Assembly: GCF_029338335.1 (NCBI RefSeq) | Contig: NZ_CP119796.1 | Length of the DNA stretch: 64,000 bases | Direction: 5' to 3' (one strand) | Origin: Halomontanus rarus | GTDB lineage: Archaea; Halobacteriota; Halobacteria; Halobacteriales; Natrialbaceae | In this document: positions 44,713 to 52,600 of the stretch, piece by piece | How the letters are laid out: every line of letters starts with the position of its first letter | Numbering within the stretch: position 1 is the stretch's first letter | Notes under the pieces: model-generated | What the model was told of the DNA's origin: nothing | Seen by the model: the letters and a program-made list of their open reading frames with translations, nothing else | Database searches by the model: none | Position numbers and translations under genes: made by a program

Positions 44713-45621
44713 TCACTCCCGTCGATCGAGATACGCGAGCACGCCGCGGACGTTCATCGCCGCCTCCGCCTTCGCTTTCCGTTCGCCCCAGACGTCGGCC
44801 ATCTCAGCCACGCTCGCGAAGTACTCGATCACCGCCTTGTCGTCGGCCAGTTCCTCGCGTTTGTCTTCGACCGCGTCGACCCAGTCGGTGAGCACCGTCT
44901 CGTAGGCCTCGAGCGCATCACCCGTCTCTCGCGGCCCAAAGTGGGTGTACAGGAGGACGCTCCGGTCGAGGTCCTGCAGCATCCGCGCGTCCTCGAGACA
45001 CCCCTCGAGGTCGAACTGCGGCGGCGGGCTCGTCTCCTTCAGCGTCTCGACGGAGGGGACCCAGATGCCGGCGGCGTCGGCGGTGAAGACCGCGTCGTTC
45101 GCGGGGTCCTCGAAGACGACCTGGTGGGGGGCGTGGCCGGGTGCCTCGTGGACCCGGAGATCGTGGGCCCCGAGATCGATGGTGTCGCCGTCCTCGATCG
45201 CGGTGATCCGCGCTTCGGGAACCGGCTTGGGCTCCGCGTAGAACTCCCACTGGTCGCCGACGGCCTCCTTCGTCCCCGCGACGAGTCGCGAGGGGTCGAC
45301 CAGATGGGACGCGCCGACCGCGGGGACACACACCTCGGCGTTCGGACAGGCCTCGGCGAGGAATCCCGCGCCGCCCGCGTGGTCGAGGTGGATGTGCGAG
45401 ACGGCGATGACGGCGAGGTCCTCGCGGTCGACGCCGACCGCCTCGAGGGCCTCGAGGATCAGGTCGTGGTTCGTTCCGATACCGGTTTCGACGAGCGCGG
45501 GGCGGTCGTCGTCGAGGATGTAGACCGCCCCGTACTCCTCGGTGCCGTACATTCCCGTGTCGACGTAGTACAGGTCGGTGCAGTCGCCGGTCGTGATCTC
45601 GCGAACGTCTCCGACTCCCAT
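44713..45621 (-). CDS. MBL-fold metallo-hydrolase
   Basis: 302 residues. SHIHLDHAGG (about 84-93) is the HxHxDH zinc motif. Further ligands are GHAPH (about 162), FTADAAG (about 178) and YTHFGP (about 226). The C-terminal helical part (about 240-302) resembles glyoxalase II and related thioesterases. Substrate unknown. The first strand EITTGDCTDLYYVDTGMYG has Cys and Tyr not usual in glyoxalase II. Confidence 0.9.
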   Translation of the reverse strand: MGVGDVREITTGDCTDLYYVDTGMYGTEEYGAVYILDDDRPALVETGIGTNHDLILEALEAVGVDREDLAVIAVSHIHLDHAGGAGFLAEACPNAEVCVPAVGASHLVDPSRLVAGTKEAVGDQWEFYAEPKPVPEARITAIEDGDTIDLGAHDLRVHEAPGHAPHQVVFEDPANDAVFTADAAGIWVPSVETLKETSPPPQFDLEGCLEDARMLQDLDRSVLLYTHFGPRETGDALEAYETVLTDWVDAVEDKREELADDKAVIEYFASVAEMADVWGERKAKAEAAMNVRGVLAYLDRRE

Positions 45622-45832
45622 ACCGGTAGCGCGTCAGCGGGGCGGATAAATGCTGGCGTCGGTGATCGGAGCCGGTCGTGTCGGTTCGCCGCTCGTCGGT
45701 CGCCGCTCCCTACTCATCGCGGCATCCTCCTTCTCTCCACTCCCCTACCTTCAGTCCTCGCTGACTGTCGTTCCCGAACGCTCTTCTACGCCTGCAGGAG
45801 GCGTTATATCCGCTGAATTCCTCAAGACATCT

Positions 45833-46498
45833 ATGGCGACGATCGCAGCGTTTCGACTCCCCGCGACCGACACCGCGCTGGGATCGGCACTCGAGACCCA
45901 CCCCTCTCTCACCGGCGAACTGGAACGGGTCGTCGAGTCCGACCGGCCCGGAATCTGGCTCACCGGCCCCTCGCGTCCCCGAATCGAGGCCGCGCTCGAG
46001 GCCGATCCCTCCGTCGACGACTACGAACACGTCACGACGACCGACGACCGCTGGCTCTACGAACTCGAGTTCACCGACGAGGTCTGTGCTATCGTCGACC
46101 TGTTCGTCGGTCCGAAGGGGACCGTGCTCAGCGCGAAGGCGGCGAACGGTACGTGGGTGCTTCGAGTCCGCTATCCCGACCGCGAGCACCTCAGTGAGAC
46201 CTACGAGCGCCTCCGCGAGCGCGAGCTCGCCGTCGAGATCGGCAAGATCTACGACCTGACCGAGCACTCCTCGATCGAGATCGGACTGACGCCCGAACAG
46301 TACGAATCGATCGTCGCTGCCGTCGAACACGGCTACTTCGAGATCCCGCGGCGCATCTCGATGCAGGAGCTGGCGGTCGAACTCGACATCTCCCACCAGG
46401 CGCTCTCCGAGCGTCTCCGCCGCGCCTACGGCACGCTCGCGAACGTGGAACTCGACCTCGATCCGGGGATCGAACTCGAGTTCGCCGAGAGCGATTGA
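45833..46498 (+). CDS. HTH-10 (bacterio-opsin-activator type) transcription regulator
   Basis: 221 residues from the ATG at 45833, 27 nt after TTATAT (leaderless). The C-terminal 55 residues contain LTPEQYESIVAAVEHGYFEI and MQELAVELDISHQALSERLR, the HTH_10 DNA-binding domain of haloarchaeal Bat-like proteins. The N-terminal half is a small sensory domain with no PAS or GAF signature. This resembles the group that regulates adjacent or unlinked metabolic genes. The target is unknown. Confidence 0.92.
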   Translation: MATIAAFRLPATDTALGSALETHPSLTGELERVVESDRPGIWLTGPSRPRIEAALEADPSVDDYEHVTTTDDRWLYELEFTDEVCAIVDLFVGPKGTVLSAKAANGTWVLRVRYPDREHLSETYERLRERELAVEIGKIYDLTEHSSIEIGLTPEQYESIVAAVEHGYFEIPRRISMQELAVELDISHQALSERLRRAYGTLANVELDLDPGIELEFAESD

Positions 46499-46546
46499 TC
46501 GGGGTCGATCGAGCACCGCTCCGAAATTTGCCCCAATTCGACCGTT

Positions 46547-46948
46547 TCAACCCAACTGCGCAGCGATGTCGGTCGAGGAGATCATCCCGATGTAATCGTC
46601 CTCGGCGACCGGGAGGTGTTTGATACCGAAGGTCGTCATCATGGCGGCGACCTCCTCCAACAGGAGATCCGGCGGAACGGTCTCGACCGACTCGGTCATC
46701 ACGTCGGCGACCGTCACGTCGCCGGGGTCCCGACCCGCTGCGACGGCGTCGAGGACGTCGGTGCTGGTGACGATCGACGGCGGCTGGGTCGTCACCACGA
46801 GCGCGTTGATATCCTTCTCGCGCATCCTCTTCGTGGCTTCCTCGACGGTCGCTCCGGACGAGATCGTCTCGAGCGGCGACGACATGACTTCTTTGACCTC
46901 GATACGGGTGTCGCGATCCATACTCGTTTCGACGTGGTCGACGGCCAT
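46547..46948 (-). CDS. CBS-domain pair protein
   Basis: 133 residues from the ATG at 46948; an ATG at 46921 would remove nine residues. Two CBS domains: VKEVMSSPLETISSGATVEE through VTSTDVLDAV, and VADVMTESVETVPPDLLLEE through GMISSTDIAAQLG. It consists of a Bateman module alone and should bind adenine nucleotides as a sensor. It diverges from the crcB pair. Confidence 0.92.
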   Translation of the reverse strand: MAVDHVETSMDRDTRIEVKEVMSSPLETISSGATVEEATKRMREKDINALVVTTQPPSIVTSTDVLDAVAAGRDPGDVTVADVMTESVETVPPDLLLEEVAAMMTTFGIKHLPVAEDDYIGMISSTDIAAQLG

Positions 46949-47016
46949 TGTCCTTTCCCCCGAGGCACCCCAAAACGGTCGCGTCAAGGACGGTCTCGAG
47001 GAACCGATACCGAGGT

Positions 47017-47034
47017 CCGCAATTCTCATTGCGG
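47017..47034. promoter_or_regulatory. Inverted repeat upstream of the fluoride riboswitch
   Basis: CCGCAAT-TCTC-ATTGCGG is a perfect 7-bp inverted repeat, about 42 nt before the riboswitch. It may be an operator or part of the divergent promoters of the CBS gene and crcB. Confidence 0.5.
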
Positions 47035-47058
47035 TGCCGTTCGTAGCCCAGCGTATCC

Positions 47059-47115
47059 GAGGCGATGGGGCCCGCCTCCCACAACCGCCGGAGACGCCGG
47101 CTGACGGTCCCTGTT
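47059..47115 (+). promoter_or_regulatory. Fluoride riboswitch (crcB motif)
   Basis: The aptamer reads GAGGC-GATGGGGCCC-GCCTC, a perfect P1 with the GGCGATGGGGCCCGCC block that is a near-invariant fluoride-aptamer sequence. It continues ACAACCGCCGG...CCGGCTGACGGTCCCT. P3 is GCCGG-AGACG-CCGGC. The pseudoknot pairs the P1 loop GGGGCC with GGTCCC near the 3' end (one G-U). It ends 17 nt before the crcB ATG at 47133. It senses fluoride and raises expression of the fluoride exporters. Confidence 0.9.
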
Positions 47116-47127
47116 CACCAGTCAGCC
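47099..47127 (+). promoter_or_regulatory. Competing hairpin before the crcB start codon
   Basis: GGCTGAC (47099-47105, part of P3 and the conserved aptamer core) can pair perfectly with GTCAGCC (47121-47127), only 5 nt before the ATG. Forming this hairpin destroys P3. The two states exclude each other, as expected for an expression platform that hides the start region without fluoride. Confidence 0.65.
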
Positions 47128-47132
47128 GACTC

Positions 47133-47555
47133 ATGACCCGCGATACCGATACCGATACACCCTCGTCTCACACACACCCGCTCGCCCGGCTCGAGACCCT
47201 CGCCCTGATCGGGATCGGCGGCTTCGCCGGCGCGAACCTCCGCTTTTTCGCGACCGGACTCCTTCCGGAAGTCGGGGCCGTCCTACTGGTCAACGTCGTC
47301 GGCAGCTTCGTGCTGGGGTTCTTGCTCTACGAGGCCCAGTACACGGGGATCGTCGACCAGCAGTCCCGCATCGTCTTCACGACCGGCTTCCTCTCCTCGC
47401 TGACGACCTACAGCACGTTCGCCGTCCAGGCCGCGCTCGCGGCGAGCCCGATCTGGTTCGTCGCCGTCGTCGTCGGCAACTACGGACTGGGCTTCGCCGG
47501 CGTGCTGGCGAGTCGGGCGCTCGCCCGGCGGCTGTCCGGAGGTGCGCCGGTGTGA
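47133..47555 (+). CDS. crcB: Fluoride ion channel, Fluc/CrcB subunit 1
   Basis: 140 residues with four membrane segments. ALIGIGGFAGANLRFFA, VNVVGSFVLGFLLY and TGFLSSLTTYSTFAVQ are the CrcB signatures; the last contains the polar pore and Phe-box residues. It works as a dimer with the second subunit, with start and stop overlapping by GTGA. The gene is directly downstream of the fluoride riboswitch. It lowers cytoplasmic fluoride. Confidence 0.95.
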   Translation: MTRDTDTDTPSSHTHPLARLETLALIGIGGFAGANLRFFATGLLPEVGAVLLVNVVGSFVLGFLLYEAQYTGIVDQQSRIVFTTGFLSSLTTYSTFAVQAALAASPIWFVAVVVGNYGLGFAGVLASRALARRLSGGAPV

Positions 47556-48016
47556 TCGGTCCCGAACTCGCGCTCGGACTCGAGGCGCTGGTCGCGGGCA
47601 CCGTCGGCATCCTCGAGAGCACCGGAACCGGTATCGCACTCGATCTCGACCTCGAGCCGGCTCACGTCGTCGGTGCGGGCGGGGCGATCGGGGCGGTTCT
47701 CCGCCACTGGGTGTACACGTACACCAAACTCGCGGACGCGGACAGCGGGTTCCCGACGGCGACGCTCGCGGTCAACGTCGTCGGGAGTTTCGTCCTCGGG
47801 GTCGCGGTGCTCGCCGGCTGGGGCGACTCGACGATGCAGTTCCTCGGAATCGGGATCTGCGGCTCGTTCACGACGTTCTCCTCGTTTTCCGTCGAGACCG
47901 TCCGGCTGTGGGAGGCGGGGGATCGTCGGCTCGCCGCCGCCGCCGCGGGCGGCAATCTCCTCCTTTCGCTCGCGGCGATCGGGCTCGCGTGGGTGCTCGT
48001 CACCGTCACGATCTGA
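47552..48016 (+). CDS. crcB: Fluoride ion channel, Fluc/CrcB subunit 2
   Basis: 154 residues from a GTG at 47552 that overlaps the stop of subunit 1. Residues 1-40 are a hydrophilic or amphipathic extension. Then VVGAGGAIGAVLRHWVYTYT, VNVVGSFVLGVAVLAG and CGSFTTFSSFSVETVRLW are the CrcB signatures. Paired crcB genes encode heterodimeric or antiparallel channels. It depends on the same riboswitch. Confidence 0.94.
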   Translation: MIGPELALGLEALVAGTVGILESTGTGIALDLDLEPAHVVGAGGAIGAVLRHWVYTYTKLADADSGFPTATLAVNVVGSFVLGVAVLAGWGDSTMQFLGIGICGSFTTFSSFSVETVRLWEAGDRRLAAAAAGGNLLLSLAAIGLAWVLVTVTI

Positions 48017-48133
48017 GCGGTCGCGCGATCCGCTCGAGGTCCCCCGCGTCGCGTCCGTATCGTTCGGCCGCGAGTCCATACCGCCAGCGGAAAACGATGG
48101 CACCCGTCTGGGACGGTCGGACGGCATCGGGAA

Positions 48134-48367
48134 TCAAACGCCCCACGAGACGTGGTCCCACACCCGTTCGTACCCGTAGTAGGTCACCGTCTTCAGGAGA
48201 TTCGTCGCGAGCCCGATACTGAGGGCATCGCCCGTGCTTCCGGTGACCAGCCAGGCGACGGCGACCGTGATACAGACCATGAAGACGCGATACAGCACCG
48301 TCTTCACCAGTGCGCGACGCCGCGCCTGAACGGGCGACCGTCTGAGCAGGGACCGAACGATCGGCAT
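48134..48367 (-). CDS. DUF2061 family membrane protein
   Basis: 77 residues from the ATG at 48367. ALVKTVLYRVFMVCITVAVA and GLATNLLKTVTYYGYERVWD are the DUF2061 core: two membrane segments and the conserved YxYERxW tail. Members are found beside sulfate-assimilation genes in some bacteria, but no such link is visible here. Function unknown. Confidence 0.83.
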   Translation of the reverse strand: MPIVRSLLRRSPVQARRRALVKTVLYRVFMVCITVAVAWLVTGSTGDALSIGLATNLLKTVTYYGYERVWDHVSWGV

Positions 48368-48599
48368 GGTCCAGTGCACACACGCCACCACATAGACTAC
48401 TACTTTCGTCCGTATTTTTGCCCCAGAGTAACCGAAAATGGGTTTGCTCGCTCGCAACTGTCTCCGTGAAACGACACTCGCGTTCGGTCTCGATGCCCTC
48501 GATCCGCGCCGTCAGATTCGCGCTGGGAACCCTGCCACGGTGCCCTGTCGCACACTTCCGACACGGTTTTCTCGCACCGCAGTGAACGACGGCACACGA

Positions 48600-49982
48600 A
48601 TGCTCGACCGGAACTACTTGCGCGAGCACACCGACGAGGTACGCGAGGCTCTCGAGAACCGGGGGGCCGCCGTCGACCTCGAGGAGGTGCTCGCACTCGA
48701 CGAGAAGTGGCGCGACCGCAAGGCTCGCGGCGACGACCTGCGACGCGAGCGCAACGAGGTCAGCTCGCGCATCGGCGAACTCAAACAGGCGGGGAAAGAC
48801 GACGAGGCCCAGGAGGCCATCGAGGAGTCCAGCTCGCTGAAGGCCGAAATCGAGAACATCGAGGAGGAGGCCGCCCGCCTCGAGGGCGACCTCGAGGAGG
48901 CCTTACTCGAGTTCCCGCAAGTGCCCCACGAGAGCGTGCCGGTCGGCGAGGACGAGGACGACAACGTCGAGCACCGTCGCTGGGGGTTCGACGATCTGCG
49001 GGAGCTCCCCGCGGAGGTGACCCCCCACTACGATCTCGGCGAGGAGATGGACATCATCGACGAGGCCCGAGGCGCGAAGACGACGGGTTCGGGCTTTTAC
49101 TTCCTGAAGGGCGACGGCGCACGCTTAGAGCACGCCCTGATCCAGTTCATGCTCGACGTCCACCGCGAGCAGGAGTACGTCGACGTCTTCCCGCCGGTTC
49201 CGGTCACGAGCGACTCGATGCGCGGTACTGGTCAGCTCCCCAAGTTCGCCGACGACGCCTACCGACTGGGCGGCAGCAACGAGGACGAGTACGCGGACGA
49301 CGACCTCTGGCTCTGTCCCACCGCGGAGGTGCCGGTCACCAACATGTACGCCGACGAGATCCTCCTCCGCGAGGACCTCCCGCTGAAACACCAGGCGTAC
49401 ACCCCCAACTTCCGACGCGAAGCGGGCGAACACGGGACCGAGACCAGGGGCATCGTCCGGGTCCACCAGTTCAACAAGGTCGAGCTGGTGAACTTCGTCG
49501 AACCGGCGGAGAGCTACGACCGCCTCGAGAGCCTTCTCGAGGAGGCCGAGGAGGTCCTCCAGCGTCTGGGTCTCCCATACCGCATTCTCGAGCTCTGTAC
49601 CGGCGACCTCACCTTCGCGAGCGCGAAGACCTACGACATCGAGGTCTGGGCTCCCGGTGACGACATGGACGGTCCGGAGGAAGGCGGGCGCTGGCTCGAG
49701 GTCTCCTCGGCGTCGAACTTCGAGGACTTCCAGGCCCGCCGCGCCGGCATCCAGTACCGACCGGAACACCACGAGTCGGCCGAGTACCTCCACACGCTGA
49801 ACGCCTCCGGGGTCGCGATCCCGCGGGTGATGGTCGCGATCCTCGAGTACTACCAGAACGAGGACGGGACGGTCACGGTCCCCGAGGCACTGCAGCCGTA
49901 CATGGGCGGCCAGGAGGTCATCGAGGGCCACGAGAAGGTCGGCGAGAGCGCGCTGGGTGCGGGTACGGGCGAAGGGTCGTAG
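48600..49982 (+). CDS. serS: Seryl-tRNA synthetase
   Basis: 460 residues from the ATG at 48600. The N-terminal coiled-coil arm (about 25-105, RRERNEVSSRIGELKQAGKD) binds the long variable arm of tRNA-Ser. The class II catalytic domain follows: TSDSMRGTGQLPKFADDAY, RREAGEHGTETRGIVRVHQF (motif 2) and VSSASNFEDFQARRAGIQYR. It is the bacterial-like type used by haloarchaea, not the methanogenic one. TTTTC 32 nt upstream could be the TATA box of a short-leader transcript. Confidence 0.95.
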   Translation: MLDRNYLREHTDEVREALENRGAAVDLEEVLALDEKWRDRKARGDDLRRERNEVSSRIGELKQAGKDDEAQEAIEESSSLKAEIENIEEEAARLEGDLEEALLEFPQVPHESVPVGEDEDDNVEHRRWGFDDLRELPAEVTPHYDLGEEMDIIDEARGAKTTGSGFYFLKGDGARLEHALIQFMLDVHREQEYVDVFPPVPVTSDSMRGTGQLPKFADDAYRLGGSNEDEYADDDLWLCPTAEVPVTNMYADEILLREDLPLKHQAYTPNFRREAGEHGTETRGIVRVHQFNKVELVNFVEPAESYDRLESLLEEAEEVLQRLGLPYRILELCTGDLTFASAKTYDIEVWAPGDDMDGPEEGGRWLEVSSASNFEDFQARRAGIQYRPEHHESAEYLHTLNASGVAIPRVMVAILEYYQNEDGTVTVPEALQPYMGGQEVIEGHEKVGESALGAGTGEGS

Positions 49983-50095
49983 GATCGCCGCGTCGGCGTT
50001 CGGACGGCTGGGCGGCGCGCACCTGACGGTCCCTGGCTCAAACAGCCATTTCACGTTCCTGAAGACACTTATCATCCCGCGAGTGACGAGCGGGT

Positions 50096-50881
50096 ATGAA
50101 ACGACGCGCCCTCCTCGCCGCCGTCGGGTCCGCGACGGCGGCCTCGAGTCTCGCCGGCTGTCTGGCTGACAGGCCCGAATCGTCGACTCCAGATGCAGGC
50201 GGTGATGGTGACGACATCGAAGACGAAAACGAAACGGCGAACGGGACCGACACCGACACGGACGGCGAGGAAACGGACGACGACAAGACGACTGACGACA
50301 GCACCTACGAACAGTGCGATAGGGACGTCGTCTGGTACCACGAACTCCCCGCCGCCGTCGCCGCCGAGGCCGACGCGGCCCTCGAGGACGGCGCGTACGA
50401 GACCGACGGCGAACTGCACTACGCGCAGGCGATCGACGTCGAAGCCGTCTCGCTCGCGGTCGACGACACCTACTACGCCGCCGAAATCGAGGACGACGGC
50501 GAGACGACGATTCTCCGACTCGAGGAGACGACGCCGACCAAATCGTCTTCCGAGGAACTCGCGTTCCTGAACGACACGGGCGACGAACTCACGGTCTCGG
50601 TCACGGTAACGCCGTCAGATAGCGACGAGGTGCTGCTCGAGGAGGACGGTATCGAACTCGATCCCGAGACCACGGCGTACGAGGGCCCGCGATTCCCGGT
50701 TACCGACGAGTACGGGACCTACGACGTCTCGCTCGAGACCGCCGACGGGCGAGTCGACTCGTCGACGTGGACGATTGGATACAGTTCGTACAACGGGGTG
50801 CTCGTCCTCGAAGAGGATGACGCGTTCGTCGTCTCCGAAGCCGAGATGGATCTGCCGCCCTGTCCGTGGACGCGGCGATGA
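50096..50881 (+). CDS. Lipoprotein, unknown function
   Basis: 261 residues. Signal RRALLAAVGSATAASSLAGC with lipobox. Residues 24-75 are an acidic, Asp/Glu/Thr-rich linker. The rest is a beta-sandwich-like domain with VSVTVTPSDSDEVLLEEDGI and the C-terminal GYSSYNGVLVLEEDDAFVVS. No catalytic motif. Probably a surface lipoprotein of a haloarchaeal family with no assigned function. Confidence 0.73.
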   Translation: MKRRALLAAVGSATAASSLAGCLADRPESSTPDAGGDGDDIEDENETANGTDTDTDGEETDDDKTTDDSTYEQCDRDVVWYHELPAAVAAEADAALEDGAYETDGELHYAQAIDVEAVSLAVDDTYYAAEIEDDGETTILRLEETTPTKSSSEELAFLNDTGDELTVSVTVTPSDSDEVLLEEDGIELDPETTAYEGPRFPVTDEYGTYDVSLETADGRVDSSTWTIGYSSYNGVLVLEEDDAFVVSEAEMDLPPCPWTRR

Positions 50882-51022
50882 ATACTGTTCGTTAGCTTTA
50901 TTTCCACCCTGAAGGCCGAGGTTTCGCCTGCTTTTTGAGGTACTGTGCCTCGTGCGGTTTCTGTGTGAAGATATTCGCTGACAAGGTCCTGTGGCTACAC
51001 CACCTAATATCAAACTACATAC

Positions 51023-51082
51023 TAGAAATGAGTTTCGCAGAAATGAGTTTCTAAGAAGTAGACTTCTGCGAAATCAACTTCT
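51023..51082 (+). repeat. Four tandem 15-bp palindromic iterons
   Basis: The units are TAGAAATGAGTTTCG, CAGAAATGAGTTTCT, AAGAAGTAGACTTCT and GCGAAATCAACTTCT, joined with no spacer. Each is an imperfect palindrome of the form AGAAnTnAnTTTCT (AGAAGT / ACTTCT in unit 3). They lie in an AT-rich region 44 bp before the ATG of the ATPase gene and look like a cooperative operator. Confidence 0.85.
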
Positions 51083-51125
51083 AAAAATCGGCACCATTAT
51101 CTCGACGGAGGCCGTACGACTCGCT

Positions 51126-52535
51126 ATGGCGGAGTTCATCGATCGAGACGACGAACTCGCTCGGCTACGAACGCTCTATGAAACCGACGATGCCGAACTC
51201 GCCGTCGTATACGGACGTCGTCAGATCGGGAAGACCGAACTCGTTCTCCGCTCGCTCGCTGATCGAGACGACGTCGTCTATCATCAAACGACGCAAACGA
51301 CGGCTTCGACCCAGCTCGATCGGTTTCTCGAGGATTCGAAAACGAACTATCCCGGGATTGCGGACGTCCGTCAGGAGTGGGATTCCCTCCTGAAGTACCT
51401 CCTCCAGCAGAACGCGATCGTCGTCCTCGACGAGTTTCCGTACCTCGTGGAGACCAATTCGGGACTCCCGTCGCTCGTGCAGCATTTGTGGGATCACGAA
51501 CTCACCGACAGCAGCGGGACACTCGTGCTCACCGGCTCGTCGATCGGAATGATGCGCGATCACGTGCTCGGTGGGAGTGCGCCGCTGTACGGACGTATTT
51601 CTCAGACTCCAAATGGATCGATCGAACTCACCCAGCTTCCGTTCGATGCGGCGATGGAATTCGTTCCGGAGTACGATCCGGAGACGCAGGTGTTCGCGTA
51701 CGGAGTGTTCGGCGGCACGCCGCGATATTTGCTCCCCGTCGACGATTCTCAGAGTCTTGGGGAGAACATCACGCGAACGCTTCTCGATCCCGACGGCCCA
51801 CTCCACGACGAGCCGGAGACAGTCCTGCAGATGGAGCTCGACGAGGTCAATCGTTTTTTCTCGCTCCTCGAGTCGATGGCGAGCGGGAATCGGAAACGCA
51901 ACCGAATCGCGCAGGGTGCTGGGCTGGAGAGCCGGGATACCAGCTACTACTTCGATCGCCTGGAGACCCTCCACATCATCGAAAAACACTACCCCGTGAC
52001 GGCCGATCCGAATCGAAGCAAACAGACGCGATACCGCATCAGGGACCCACTCTTTCGGTTCTGGTTCCGCTACATCTACGGTCGGTCGGGGCGCTACGAA
52101 CTCTACGGAGCCGACGCGTACACCGATCTCATCGAACCCGGACTCCCGGACTTCGTCAGCCCCACGTTCGAGGAGTTGTGTCAACAGTCGCTCCCGGTTC
52201 TGTATTCTGAGTACGACTTCACGCGTATTCCTGGAAACTGGTGGTACCAGAGCCACGAGATCGACGTCGTTGCTCCGACGAACGAGTCGACGCTCGTCGT
52301 CGGGGAGTGCAGATTCACGACCCAACCGGTCGGATACGGTGCGCTCTCCGATCTCGAGTCCGATGCGCCCCGCATCGACTGGACGCCGCCCGGTGGTGGC
52401 GAGCCGACGTTCGAGTACGTTCTGTTCAGTCGAAGCGGGTTTAAGCGTTCACTCGAGGAGGCTGCCGCGGATCGAGACGACCTTCGTCTCGTCGATCTGC
52501 CGGCGGTCGTCGCTGCGCTCTCGAGCGGGTCGTAA
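51126..52535 (+). CDS. Archaeal AAA ATPase with C-terminal DUF234-type nuclease-like domain
   Basis: 469 residues from the ATG at 51126. The in-frame stretch upstream codes across the iteron repeats and is rejected. FIDRDDELARL is the family start, the P-loop is unusual (VVYGRRQIGKTELV, about 25-38), Walker B is AIVVLDEFPYLV. A winged-helix region (about 280-345) follows, then a C-terminal DUF234-like domain (HEIDVVAPTNESTLVVGECR) with a PD-(D/E)xK-like Asp and Glu. The codon use and lower GC differ from its neighbours, which suggests recent transfer. Function in archaea is unknown. Iterons upstream suggest autoregulation. Confidence 0.87.
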   Translation: MAEFIDRDDELARLRTLYETDDAELAVVYGRRQIGKTELVLRSLADRDDVVYHQTTQTTASTQLDRFLEDSKTNYPGIADVRQEWDSLLKYLLQQNAIVVLDEFPYLVETNSGLPSLVQHLWDHELTDSSGTLVLTGSSIGMMRDHVLGGSAPLYGRISQTPNGSIELTQLPFDAAMEFVPEYDPETQVFAYGVFGGTPRYLLPVDDSQSLGENITRTLLDPDGPLHDEPETVLQMELDEVNRFFSLLESMASGNRKRNRIAQGAGLESRDTSYYFDRLETLHIIEKHYPVTADPNRSKQTRYRIRDPLFRFWFRYIYGRSGRYELYGADAYTDLIEPGLPDFVSPTFEELCQQSLPVLYSEYDFTRIPGNWWYQSHEIDVVAPTNESTLVVGECRFTTQPVGYGALSDLESDAPRIDWTPPGGGEPTFEYVLFSRSGFKRSLEEAAADRDDLRLVDLPAVVAALSSGS

Positions 52536-52600
52536 GCGGCGGGCAGTGAGTTGCAAGCGCTGCCCGTGGAATTTTCCCCTCAGAGAGCCTCTATTCCACC

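Noticed and set aside
51023..51082. CRISPR-like array
   Set aside because: The 15-bp units are directly joined with no spacers and are each palindromic, so it is an operator-like iteron set. No cas gene or other array is present in the window.
50991..51125. N-terminal extension of the ATPase to 50991
   Set aside because: This part translates the iterons and an AT-rich leader into a basic, repetitive peptide. The conserved family start FIDRDDEL follows the ATG at 51126.
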